Source of the DNA: Balanoglossus misakiensis
Taxonomy: Eukaryota; Hemichordata
DNA length: 64,000 nt
Direction of reading: 5' to 3'
Assembly (NCBI GenBank): GCA_040954595.2
Contig: CM082588.2
Span: 1,364,001-1,428,000 of the forward strand
Positions 1 through 12,025 of the stretch are shown piece after piece (the first letter of the stretch is position 1; the number at the start of each line of letters is the position of its first letter). The notes under the pieces were generated by a model. The model worked only from the letters and a program-made list of their open reading frames with translations, was not told where the DNA came from and did no database searches. The position numbers and the translations under genes were made by a program.

Positions 1-2037
1 TCAAAAAAAATTGTCCGGTAAAATGCTCTCCTCTTCTGCAACTCAAGTTGATAGAAGAAGTATTTTGTGAACGACAGTCTCCTCATGTAAAACCATAGGA
101 GGAGTTGATACAGTTCAGAGAAGTTCTGGAATTTTACTCTGCCCGGGAACTACTCTTGGAAAATCCCAGAAAACTGACCTGGTGACTGTCTGTTGCCTTC
201 GATTACGCGAAATTCTAAGTGTCATCAATGTTTAAACGCTAGCAGAACATAAGATCGATGGCATTCTATCACAGCGATGAAGTTTACCGTCAAGCATGAC
301 TTCGTGTTAAGTTTAGACTGGCAAATCAAACACCACAAGTTACAAATTAAATTCCGGTCAATTTATTTGTTTTTATTTCCAAGGAATCCGTCACAGGTAT
401 TTCAGTGTCATTCGTAAATTGACTTGTATCGAATTTTGTCCAAGCATAACAGGAGGGAATGTTTCACTGCTGTTAACCCCTCCTTCATTTATGGTCCAAT
501 CCATGTTAGAATACGTGATAAAGTTGGCCATACCAACATTATTGGGAATTTAGGGGTGGTCTGAAAGCCTAATTAAACAACAGCTGCCAGATATTTATTT
601 TCCATTCCGTGACTTTAGAATCGAGCTATGGCAGGAATCAAAAAGCTCTAACAGGAAAAATGGAGTAGGGATATTTAAAACTTTCCGACCTCCGTAAGAA
701 AAATATTTATACTGCTGGTCAGCTTTGAGAGTTGGAATGATGGAAATGTTGCCGCTGAGAATTTTGTCTCAGGGTAAATTTCAGTGAGTCATACATCATA
801 CATCTGGCTGATTACCGTAAATGATTTTTTCGCAATTCACAATACATGTAGTTATCCAGTACCAACGCTCGAAAGAATCTTGCTGATGCGACCTCTGAAC
901 TTTTACCCCACTCTCCCCTCACTGCTGCTTCATTTAGTTGACAATGCGCCTGCGTTAATACACAAAGTCATACAGAATGACATCGCCAATGCCTACAACA
1001 CTCACTCAAGTTTTGAAAGAAAGACATCCAAACACAACCAAGTCACTTGGCTTGCATCAAGGATGAAACTTAGTGTTATCACCACCCACTTCAGTGAAAA
1101 TCTCAAAGATGCTTTTCTGTAGTGCTGATAATTGTCAAAGTCATTTTGGGTCACCTGTATGGGATGCATGTGAGATATGTCAATGATTATTGCCTGGTAT
1201 GGAAGTTTTGCCAGGCATCTCCCCAAGTTATTTGAATTTCTCAGCTCTGTTGATTATCATCATTCCCGCCTCCCTTCCATGCATGATAACAATGTCAGAT
1301 GAAGTGGGCATCTATAAAAGACGTGAGTTGGTGCTTTCTGGTTTAGTTGTTGTGTGGCTGCTGGCTTTTACAGCGTGGTCCTTTCTTAGTTCCGGGTTTT
1401 AGAGGAATTTATGAGGGAGAACTTCTCCAGGCACTTTGGAAATGCAGAGGTTGGTCCATGCCCCATCCCACCATCCCATGTAGCGTGTCCATTGCAACAT
1501 GTGCTAGTAGTAGCCACTGGCTGTATTCGCGGGGAGTGCTTTGCAAACTGTTGTGAAAATACAGAGACCATACACGCCCACATACCACTCCGGATATTGT
1601 GTGTCCAGCAGTACGTTGAGACGTGGTCTGACAGTCACTTTGTTAGAAGGATTTTCTGTGGCATAGAAGGAGAACATCACAATCCAGTTCGATGTTTTAG
1701 AGAAGCCTGTTCATTGTGGATCGCGTGATCTCTTTCAAGAGAAGAAGGCAGCACTATTCAAATTTACACTGGACCTGTTCGGCGTATCACCCATACCAAC
1801 AAGAAAGGCACCTAAATATAAAACACTCTGTGTCAACATCAGGTTATTACACTCTGAAGTAGTAACAGGAGAACGGTTTTAGTGTAGGAGGATGTCCATA
1901 CCACCAACATGTCCCCGAAAAGTTATGTCTGAACTGCTTTTGTTTTCTTATTTTTTTTTTAACACAATTTCACAAACATGCACGCACGCACACACACACG
2001 CACATACATACTTACATACATACATAAACACGCACAG
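1..2037. other. Non-coding stretch, upstream intron or intergenic
   Basis: No open frame here resembles a known protein, and the short ones overlap each other on both strands as expected by chance. The only landmark is a good TATA-box match (TATAAAAG) at 1313-1320 on the + strand. No gene start that it would serve can be recognised. Since a terminal coding exon begins at 2038, at least the right part is probably intron of that gene, whose earlier exons I cannot find. Confidence 0.5.
1977..2036. repeat. CA/CATA simple repeat
   Basis: A run of CA-type dinucleotides grades into CATA tetranucleotides and ends in the CAG that serves as splice acceptor for the exon at 2038. It stands where a polypyrimidine tract would normally be, so the acceptor is unusual, and length variation here could affect splicing. 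Confidence 0.8.
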
Positions 2038-2260
2038 GTGGTTTGCACAGAAGAGAATCATCGCTTTACAATGGGACGGAAACACAGACTATCAAGTGGA
2101 AGAGAATGAGAAGGAGAGAGACCAGCGTCTTCAAAAGTGGGAACAATTCCTGACCGATGAAGAGAAGGCCCAGTTGGAAAAACGTGATAACAATGAACAA
2201 CCCAGTAACCAAGGCAACAGCGAAGGAAGCACAGTGGCAGCAACGGAGACAAAATCATGA
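2038..2260 (+). CDS. Terminal coding exon of an unidentified gene
   Basis: The exon opens after CACAG at 2036-2037, completes an Arg codon, and reads about 73 residues to TGA at 2258-2260. It begins W-F-A-Q-K-R-I-I-A-L-Q-W-D-G-N-T-D-Y, continues with a charged, probably helical stretch (EENEKERDQRLQKWEQFLTDEEKAQLEKRD), and ends in a Ser/Thr/Asn/Gln-rich tail. Protein-like composition with no internal stop, against noisy flanks, supports real coding. The pattern would suit the cytosolic or matrix tail of a small membrane protein, but that is inference and I do not recognise the family. Earlier exons are not visible in the preceding 2 kb and may lie outside the window. The open frame continues upstream through the CA repeat; I discount that part as intron. 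Confidence 0.6.
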
Positions 2261-4405
2261 CACTTCACATTTCACATGTTTAACACTTTTGGTGGAGACT
2301 TTATTTTGACTTCATGATGAAATTGTCGTCCGGAATTGTTGATGAAAGACAGCTGAGCATTACAACAAGGATCAGATTGACGATACCACGTCATGTGATA
2401 TGCAGGTCACATGATCGATCAATCCATGATGGCTGCCACTCTGAGAACAACAAGAAATTATCACCAGTAATATTTTTTTGCATTGAAAGCAGTACACACC
2501 TTGGGGACAGATATGATAGTCCTCCAAATCTTTGAATTCTTCACAAAATTAAAGCGAGTGAAGTCTTGTTGGAAGACAAAGAAGCCAATGAGGTTCATTT
2601 TGTTTCATAAAAATCACTCATTTTTCTCCATTTGATTTTTTGAGGCACGTACATTTCATTCCTGTATAGACAGGTTTCTGGGTAGTGTACATAGGCTTCC
2701 AGTTTAATAAGACACAGATATCAGTTCGATTCTGTATGACCAGGCTTCATTCCGGATACAGTGTGTAGACAGGTTTCATTACGCACTTCCTTTGTACTGT
2801 CAGTGAAGACGTTGAAATTTTTGTTGGACAGTGGTCAATATTTCTGATCAGCATTCCTGGTATACCCCTGTTGTATTTAATATTATCTTTGGATTTTTGT
2901 GCAGCAAAACAGGGGTGGTAAGATTAAACTACATCTGCTGATGCCACAAATGTTAAAAATGAAGTTATTTTCCTCGATTAAGATGTCTTTGATCATCGAT
3001 TTGGTGCCAGATTTGAAAATCCTGTCTTGTCCCAGTGGTTTGACAAGTGACACCAGAGTCTGCACTGATAACTGATGGTCCTGACTTTTTGACCTTTCTG
3101 GGATCAAAGGTCAGTGGTTTTAATTGGACGAGAGACGTACAGGCACAGGTGCATAGCGATTGCTTGAGGAATGTCAATTCTATTGTAAACAACTAAAACT
3201 CATCTTACCTTCTCCGATTCTGCAATAATTTTGTTAAATAGTCTGAGAGACCAAAATACATTATTTTGACATCCATAGTGTCTATCTGAAGCGCTACAAT
3301 AAATTGTTTCCATACCGACATGATTATCTTCCATATTTATTTCATTATAATTTAGATACAGTTACCAAGTTAGGTGGTACATTAGCTTGAAACATTTCTG
3401 GAAACATTCTTGTAATTTACAAACAAGATAACAGATATAACACCCAAATATTTTCAAATAGTCGTTACATTTAAGGCAAGCAAGACAGGGCCAATAATTA
3501 TTGATGCTCCTGGTTTCAGATGATTGTATAACCATTGTAGCAAAAAATCCAAGTTGTGCGTTGTTCCTAAATCCAAGATGGAGAATGGTCTTCACTTGGT
3601 AACCATGGTTTGGTATCAAGTGATATGAGGTAAAATTTGCGTTCAGGAGAACGAGAATCTGTGAGACGGGTAATTGTCATATGGATCATGGCACACTCAC
3701 ACATATATCTTGTCTGTTTTCATATTGAGAATCCTAAGCCAGGTAAACACTTCTACAGCTGGGACTAGTCTTACTTCTGACATGTATTCAGAAATGATTG
3801 ACAGTTATATGTGGACTTGTAATTGCCTTGCTATTAGACTTATGTTTAAAGATCTTAAGTAAACGTTACCCTATAGTCAAGGCAAAGCCCAGCCCCAGGC
3901 AGTGAAAAAGGAGACCCTTTTCCGCAGTAGAATCAGCTTATTCATGTACTCTGCTCAATTGGCAACATTCTTAGTCATTTCTGTGTGTGCAAACATTGTC
4001 TGGTTTTCTTCTTTACCAGTTGTGGCTAGATTTAAATCATGATAAATGTACATGTATATACATTTGCAATATGACTTCGTTTCCCTATTGAAAGCATTGT
4101 CTGAAACGTGTCAGACATGCTCAACAAACCCAGTTATATTTAAAGAACAAAACATCCAAACTATCTGAAGTGTACAATTTTTGGCATCTCGTACTTGTCA
4201 ATCACCCAACTGACATGTATCAATCAACTTTGCCGCGCCCCTCCAGATCATCATGTGACCAGTTTCAGTGAAGAGTTTTACACACCTGGTGGACGTGTGC
4301 ATTGGCCAAAATTGTCTACCTCCGTCTCCAATCAAATTCCTCACCTGCTGCTGTGTGCAAGTTTGATAAGTTAATATATAAGGGACTGTTCAGAATTTAC
4401 TTCCA
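2261..4405 (+). other. Probable 3'UTR then intergenic DNA
   Basis: This follows the stop codon of the exon at 2038-2260. An AATAAA at 3298-3303 is the first convincing polyadenylation signal on the + strand and would give a 3'UTR of about 1 kb. I see no coding potential after it. Confidence 0.4.
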
Positions 4406-4499
4406 GGGGGGGGGGGATTTTCAGGGGGGGGGGGGCACCCATTTTCTCCAAGAAAAATTAGGGGGGACCAGACATAACAATCACAATCCTTTAGGGGGA
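4406..4499 (+). repeat. Clustered long G-runs
   Basis: Runs of about 11 G (4406-4416) and 12 G (from 4424) are followed by shorter runs of six and five G within 95 bp. This satisfies the usual G-quadruplex pattern on the + strand. No gene is attached to it. Confidence 0.7.
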
Positions 4500-6715
4500 C
4501 CAAGGCAATGGGGTGACTAATTCTTCAGTCGTTTTGCATTTAGATAAAGTTTATCCAGAATTGTTCTCCGCGATGACAAGCTATTTGAAATTGGTACCAA
4601 TTGTTTCTGACAGTAGAAACAAACATTTCGATAAGGGTATCAATTTCAAGCAATTGTCACACAGGTGGCAGAAAATGCCGGCCAAAAATGTGTACACACA
4701 AACAGTGGAAGGAAAGCGATAACTTTCTAGGTTAGTGTAACAATTGCAGAGACGTCTTAGACAAACAAATCACGTCTCTACTCCTCCAAGCACAATTCAG
4801 CGCACCGACCCGGAATGTGTCGCTGTTTAGAAAGAAAACATGCCACAAACTCTGTCAAGATTCCACAAAGTCAAACTGGCCGCAGTGGACAGGCTTTTTT
4901 TTTTCTCTGTCCGCGACGCCAATTCGTGGAATTTCCCCTCTTGTGTCGGGCTTCTGTTCGATCCGTGCGTAACATGTCTGAACATATTCCATGCTGGCGT
5001 ATTAGAGCCAATAATTGGAATTCTCAGCCCATCGCCACAGTGTTGAATTTCAAGAACAAATAAATTGATAATGGATGTAACCACAGTCTACAAATTCGAA
5101 GTAAACTTCGTCGGTGAAAATACCATGTCACCATCATCGTCAAGGATTGACATACACATACAAGCACAAGTCAACTTTACTATGCAGAGTATATTGACAG
5201 GGAAATATGACCAATAGTCACATTTCGATGTCAATATTTTCGCTGATAATTTTGTTTTCGCTGCCTCATTTGCAATAATTACAGAAAATATAACTTTAAT
5301 TTTAATTCACCAAGTTGTCAGTACAATTATCCAAAGGGCATTGCGATATTGGCCAGGCCAATTTCTATGTCCCTGGTGGCAGTATATGGCACCCCGTCGG
5401 TAACACGGAATGATATCGTGTGTGTTGTTACATATTATTTACCTGTACGCTCTTGAAGTGTGAAAAGAAAACATCCTGACATGTATAGTACATGAAAGCC
5501 AGATCGGAAATATGCTTATAACGGAGCTTACAATACTCAAGGTTAAACAGTAGTTGTACAATGGTATCCAATGGTGGTTTCACTCTGCGCCAAATTCCTT
5601 GTGAGAGAGCGATTTCATGTCGGACAGTCACGCCATTCAGGAGCCCGTCATGCGACGAATCGTTCAGCTAATTACTCAGTCAAAACCCGACGAAGAAATT
5701 AAAAACAGCTTTTACCCAGCAATGGATTTCAAAGAGCAAGCCACCCCCGTCCTTCGCCAGACTGATCGCATTTAGGGTCGTTTTTAAATTGTAAGTTATT
5801 CCAAATATGTGGCCTCTTTGCGTCCTGTGCGCTCGACCTGACATCAAAATGGGTCTAATTTGTTGTAATCGCTTCCCCCTTAGGCTCCCAAAGCTGTTTT
5901 ATGGCATAATATGGAATGAAAAATACGTGTGTTCTCCGCTCTCCCTCTACGACTAGTTGATACACACGTCAGTGCGGAAGGTGGATCTTCATCAATGATG
6001 ATGCGCAGATCTCTGACCACTGACAATTTGTCTGTGCTCTGACTTTAAGATCTGAAGACGCTCACTTCTCTGCTATGCTGCAGCTGTCCGATCGTTGAGC
6101 GTTTTAATGTCAGGATTGAAAATTGTTAAAATCGCTCGATGTCAGGAACATGTTGAAATGGTTTGGTGTCTCCATTTGAACTGAAGTCTGTGCACACTCA
6201 GAAGCTTGGAAATAATTACTGTAAAAATATCGTTATTTACGACATTCCACAATCAAGTAGAAACACAGGAACAATTTGTGGATCTCTGTTGCGTCTCGCT
6301 GTTGTCATGGAACACTGACTCAAGTTCCTATAATTCCTGCAAGACTTTGACTGTACCATGAAACATAACAAGGTCATCGTGATATTCTGGTCCTGATTTT
6401 CGGAGACCCAGCCGTACTCTCTGACCTTGGGGTTTGTTAATGTGGGGTCACATACGAATGCGTCCAGTAGGGAACCGAAACCACGATTAAAACCGGGTGG
6501 AAATTGTTCCATGTTGAAATCTTGTTTTTGCAGCCAAAATATTAAAAACAGCTGTCTCTGAACTGTCTGTCAGCACGTTGGATATGTTTAAAATAAGTTG
6601 TAAAAACCGTTAACTCTCTTGACTTGAGGCTTCTGTTACCCTGTTGATTGGGATCCCAGACAGTTTTAGATTTTTGGTTATTTTGCTTGAGGATATGTCA
6701 ATAATGCGAGGTGGA

Positions 6716-6835
<120 letters not shown>

Positions 6836-9800
6836 AATCATCTTGGTTTGAACAACATAACAAGATTGTTGCAGTGCCATCTATGGGAAAAGATGTCAAA
6901 GAAATATGCATACATGTTTTATGCTGAATTGATGACGAGTTCACGCAGCGGGTTGCAATTCTAGTCAGGGTTGCTTGGATAGCGACGAACCTGGACCCGC
7001 TTAGATCAGCAAACTGGAGAAAAACTGAATGATACTAGCCATGGGTAACACCTGGCTTTTTATTTGGTATTTTCGGGTGAAGAACTTTCCTCAGTGGGCG
7101 TGGCATCTTGCTATATGCAATTTGTGTTACCAAGGACCAGGGGTGAGAGTTGCTTACCGCGAGGTCCTTGCACACCCAGTGGTAACTCGACTGTGACAAA
7201 CCCTGGTAGCGGGCGTATTTTTACGAGCTCAACACGCGCCGTAGGAAGCCCTGGTATGCCAGTCTGTCACATAATCCCCACCTCGGGAGCCCCCGAACAG
7301 ACAGTGATTATTCAACCCATTTTTTATCCGAGGCAATAATGTAAAACAACAGGGTTTCGGGGTTACGATACACAAGTTACTATCCTCTGTATTAACTAAA
7401 CGTCGCAGCAACGTTGATGAACATATACGAGGAGTTTGGGTATACGTCATTACCGTCCATCAACCTTTCATTTTATTACACGTATGTTATATCATAAAAT
7501 GACTATTTAATAATCCCAACCTGTGTAATAAAATATTGAGTAGAAGATGACGAAACTTCGACGTTTCCACATCTGACAGGTCGCCTTACAACGTTCTTTC
7601 CGGACACCAGTAACCGATGTAGCTAAAAACTGAGTAAAATGGTGTCCAAGTGAAATGAAAGGATTTTTTCTGCGACTGAACAGTTGAACTAACTGATCAC
7701 CATCCCTCCCATCATCACAGTTGCAGGGTTCAACAAGTCGAGTGTCACCATAAATTGTTCGACAAATTCTCTGGTTTGGTGTGAGGGCGTCTGTTTCCGC
7801 TATTTGAATGAATAATACAGGTTAAATAGAAGCTATTGGGAGGTCACATAACTACCGTGATGAGAATTACTAAAACCTTAATTGTCCAACTGTTCGGCAG
7901 CATACCGGCGATCAGGCCGACTTCACGATCTACCAGAGGTCTCGCAAGAAAACGGCGATAAAAATAGCCATCGCCTCGCGGATAATGTAGCTCTGAATGA
8001 CACACAATATGGCAGGGAAATATTTCCACCCATCATGAAGCGTCGCTTCATATTTTCAGAAAACGCATCGTCATTTACTGGTTGAAAGACAATCGCAGAT
8101 TTAAGCGATTGTAACTTTAAAAGGCGTTGCATTTTTTCGCGGTGTTGTGTGGTATGATGAAATGCATGTGTACAATTTTCTTGAATGTTTCGCGTCCTGT
8201 TTTCAAGGTTGCATACTATGCCCATACTTTGGCAAGATTTCATATTTTGCATTATGTTACCAATTCTCCCGCCGTCCTTTCCGGCTGACTGACCACAATA
8301 TGCCTCGCATCGCTGTCATCCGAAGTATCTTGATCACGCTGTCAATCGTCATTCTTGACTTTACAAGATCAACGTCTTAAAGTTATTTAGATTCTGTTTT
8401 TGTCAATAAAGAATCTCGTCATGTGCGTTGTGTTTTCATGAAGAACCATGTCAGACCACTTTGGTCCACTTTTCTCTCGGCAACTTCACTGGCAAATTTC
8501 AAATTGGCTTTTGGCGCCAATACAGAAGCCGAAGAGAAATGATCTGCTGATGGAAAGAACACTTTCTAGTTGCAGTTGGTCTTTGCAAGGATCCCCCCTC
8601 TCTCAATTCCCCCCTCCTTCCCTCTCCTGTCTCTCACGACTTCAATGTTTTTTTACCAAAAATAAACATATTTGGGGGAATGGCCAACATTCAACTGCCG
8701 TGTTCAGTTTCCGAAGACATTTCGCTTTTTTATTCGGCCTCATCTTCACCCAGTCACCAATTCACAAGTCTGTTAAGACAACCATAATATCCGATTCAAC
8801 GGCGGCAGTTGCCAGTAACAGTCATCATAAAGTGTCGACGAAGACCCCGGTGTGAAAGGAGCGGCCATTAATCATGGTTCCCCTACAACTGCGCCATGAC
8901 ACCCAAGTCTCGACGGTGCAACATGCGAGACCATTTGTCAGCCGAGGTAATGCCAAAAGCAGCGGGCCGCTAACCTTACGACAGGCTGTACAGACACGGG
9001 GCACGAATACTTGCCATTTTATTTCCCCGTGCTGGCATGACTGCTATGTGACCGAGCCAAGTAGCCTGTGCCTCGGAGGTGAAAAAAACAAGGTCATCGC
9101 CTCACGACGTGGAAGGGAGAAAAAAGAGCAAACTCAAGAAGCCAAGTAATTGCCAAGGCAACGGTACCATACTGGTGACCTTGATGGGTAGCTTGCGGAT
9201 CTTTTCAGAGAAGTCCTACGTGTAGGGTGATGATGACTGTGCCTGAACGTGATTTTGGCTCTATTGAGGAATCTGTTTGAAAAATCGAATATGTCGATTG
9301 GTAATACTGAAATGATGTAAGGTACAACATGCATCATATCCCGCTATTTCTGGACGCTGAATTCCAAGTGCATGTTTAAGGTATAATTCCCGTCCACCAA
9401 ATTATGAGTTATATAGACACGTAGACAAAATCATCTCCATGCAGTGTTTGAACACGGGAGCTGTATGAAGGCCGACGCATCATCAGAGCACAGAGAAGAA
9501 CAACAATTTTTCTTTGTCGGTGATATAGTATTTCCAGATTGGATCATCACCAACGCCAAGACTGCAAGGTTGTCCAATTGCTGTGGCGAGGACTCGTCTG
9601 TTTTGAGTCGTAATCCATCCGCTCAACAGGTGACAAAATAATCATGTAATCCCATAGAATGGCGGTGAATGGTTTAGTAAGAGTGGATGAGAGAGTGAAA
9701 CCGCAAAGTCGAATAGCACGTATTCTGCGGGTTGGTGGAGAGAGGTGTCGAGAGATACACGACGATAAATCAGTTTATCAGTAATTTATCAGTAATATTG

Positions 9801-11980
9801 GAAATGAATTCACTGGTATTGTTGCTATCCTTTTTTCAGTGAAATGAAGGTTCAGAACGTGATTAGTTGACGTGGCTGATCTGCTTCACCCCATTAAAAA
9901 GATCAAAGACAGGAAATTGATTGATTTAGGGTTTACGAGTCGTTGCATTTGTTCTATGTCCGTGGAAATACGCCGTGAATGTGTGTAGGAGATAAGACGA
10001 GGCTTGCCGCTTGTCTCGTCATGTGATTAATGGCGTGTTAGGGTTTTACTGGCCAGGCTTGTCCGTCAGCCGATCGCGTCTTCGGCGAGACAAGACAAAG
10101 TGCGGCAGAATCACCTGTTGCCAGTGTCAAAGTTAGAACGGATTTAGATCTTCTGCCATGACCACATGTTCGGGTGATTGCGACAGGTCGACGAGGTGTG
10201 ATTTCTCAAAGACCGTCATGTCGAGTGGACAGCATCTGATAAATGGGATGAGAAAGCGCGATTTAGAGAGAAACATGCATCCTCCTCAAATGAGAATTCA
10301 ATGTAATGACAATTCCCTCGGATACTTGTAGAGTCATGTCGCTATTCAGATTATCACATTCGTAGTCGTTGACCGATTAAAAGCAGCTCGAGGACTAGAA
10401 TATTTCTCTCAGGTAGAATGTTCCTACGATACATCTCCGCATATACGGCGGGAGAGGCACAACAATGAAGGCACGCACCAAGAATGTCTCAGCAATTTTT
10501 TGCGAGCTTGGTTTCGGTATACAGGATAGTCTATGCCCCTTTTTGTCGCCGATATATATGATATAACACAAACGTCGGCAGCTACTTGACTGGTTCTGAA
10601 AACAATGATACCTAATCGTTGTCCAACATTCAATTACTGCCGAAGTTTACCAATCAACAAAGATACTAAACATGTTCTTTTCTTTACAAATTTTCTTTAT
10701 CCCGTCCCCAACTTTCAATACAGGTTGGCACGGTTCATTTGCAGCGCCGAACGGCAAAATATTTGGCATATTTCCTGAGCGTAAGATGTTTATATTCCCG
10801 TTTTCATTTCACACTTCTCGCGGTTTATATAGCCCTTCGTTTCGCTCCATTTCAGTGTTTCAACACCTGGGGAATTCTCCAAGTATTCGCCAAACCTTCA
10901 GATTTGCCCCGCTCCTGATTCCGATCAAAATAATCCGCCGTGTTTCTGCTCTGCTCGATTTACACTTGTCAACGAGCAAATATTTCCGATTGTTAAAAGT
11001 AGACATTGGCGTATATATTTCAAAGCCCTCCCAACGCTTGCCGCGAGTGGACAATTTCTGTTTTGAAATTTCTCCAAGTGTGTTCTTGTTGCCATGTTCA
11101 TACATTCCACTAATGACTTCTCAACAGTTCCACGTCATTCTTTACGTTTAACCCTTCCATTCGCCGGTGAATTTTCCAAATTCCCCGATGAATCGCCCGG
11201 CAGTGTCCTCTTTGAATTCCACGTGTTGAAGCATTGCTTGTAGATGTCCTCGATAACAGTAGTTGGCAGAAACATTACAGTTTCAGGTTAGTTCGTGACA
11301 CATTCCAAAAGAACAATCCCCTTTTCCCTTAATATATTCCGCCGAGTAGTACAGCGCAACTCAACTGTGAAACCAAGAATTAAAGGGGGAAATACTAGTC
11401 CAGTAGATCATTTCGCTCATTGCAGGATCTCGCGTGGCTTGGCTGATTACCGTAACAACGACTTGAGTTACGGGTGTCATAAAAAAGCCAAAATATATCC
11501 GCAGCACTACAACCGACTTCGACGTGGCTGAACTTAGGATTGTCAACACAGCTATCCGTTTCATAGCTTGTTTTCATTGCATGCAAGACGAGGGCTCAGA
11601 GTTGAGTGAAATTAAACAAACCCACCGGTGATATAATGAAAGTGTTCGTTTCTGTTTGTGTTTGTTTCACTCCTGGTCCAAGCTCTCCCCTTTTGGCGTC
11701 ATTTACCGTTGAAATTTCACGGCTTTGATAACACGGGAGTAAATATTTAGATGTTCGCTTAGGACGCCTTAGTTGCGGTTCAGGTTACCTTGGAAATACA
11801 CATATACTCATGAGAGAATTGGTCTTTTTCGGATTTCTTTTTGTAGTTAATGTTTATTTCATCGTATATAAGCTATCACTTTTCAACTGGAGAGCGGCGT
11901 TGAAAGCCATGTAATAACATTTGGCGTGGTCTTGCCGATGGACGCACTGTTTACACAACGGGGACAGGAGTACAATATCG

Positions 11981-12025
11981 CTCTGTCTGTCCCTCTGTCT
12001 GTCTGTCTGTATGTCTGTCTGTCTC
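11981..12025. repeat. Imperfect TCTG tetranucleotide repeat
   Basis: CTGT units repeat through this interval with a few interruptions. It is an ordinary simple repeat in intergenic DNA. Confidence 0.8.

Noticed and set aside
1313-1320. TATA box as the promoter of a local gene
   Set aside because: The motif is good, but no recognisable coding start follows and the nearest coding exon is a terminal one with an acceptor, so I did not call a promoter.
2723-2733. GTTCGATTC B-box-like word, considered as a tRNA or SINE
   Set aside because: No matching A-box or cloverleaf could be built around it.
10672-11151. 159-codon + strand open frame
   Set aside because: Phe/Ser/Ile-rich AT-driven sequence with no domain and overlapping frames on the other strand; no supporting context.
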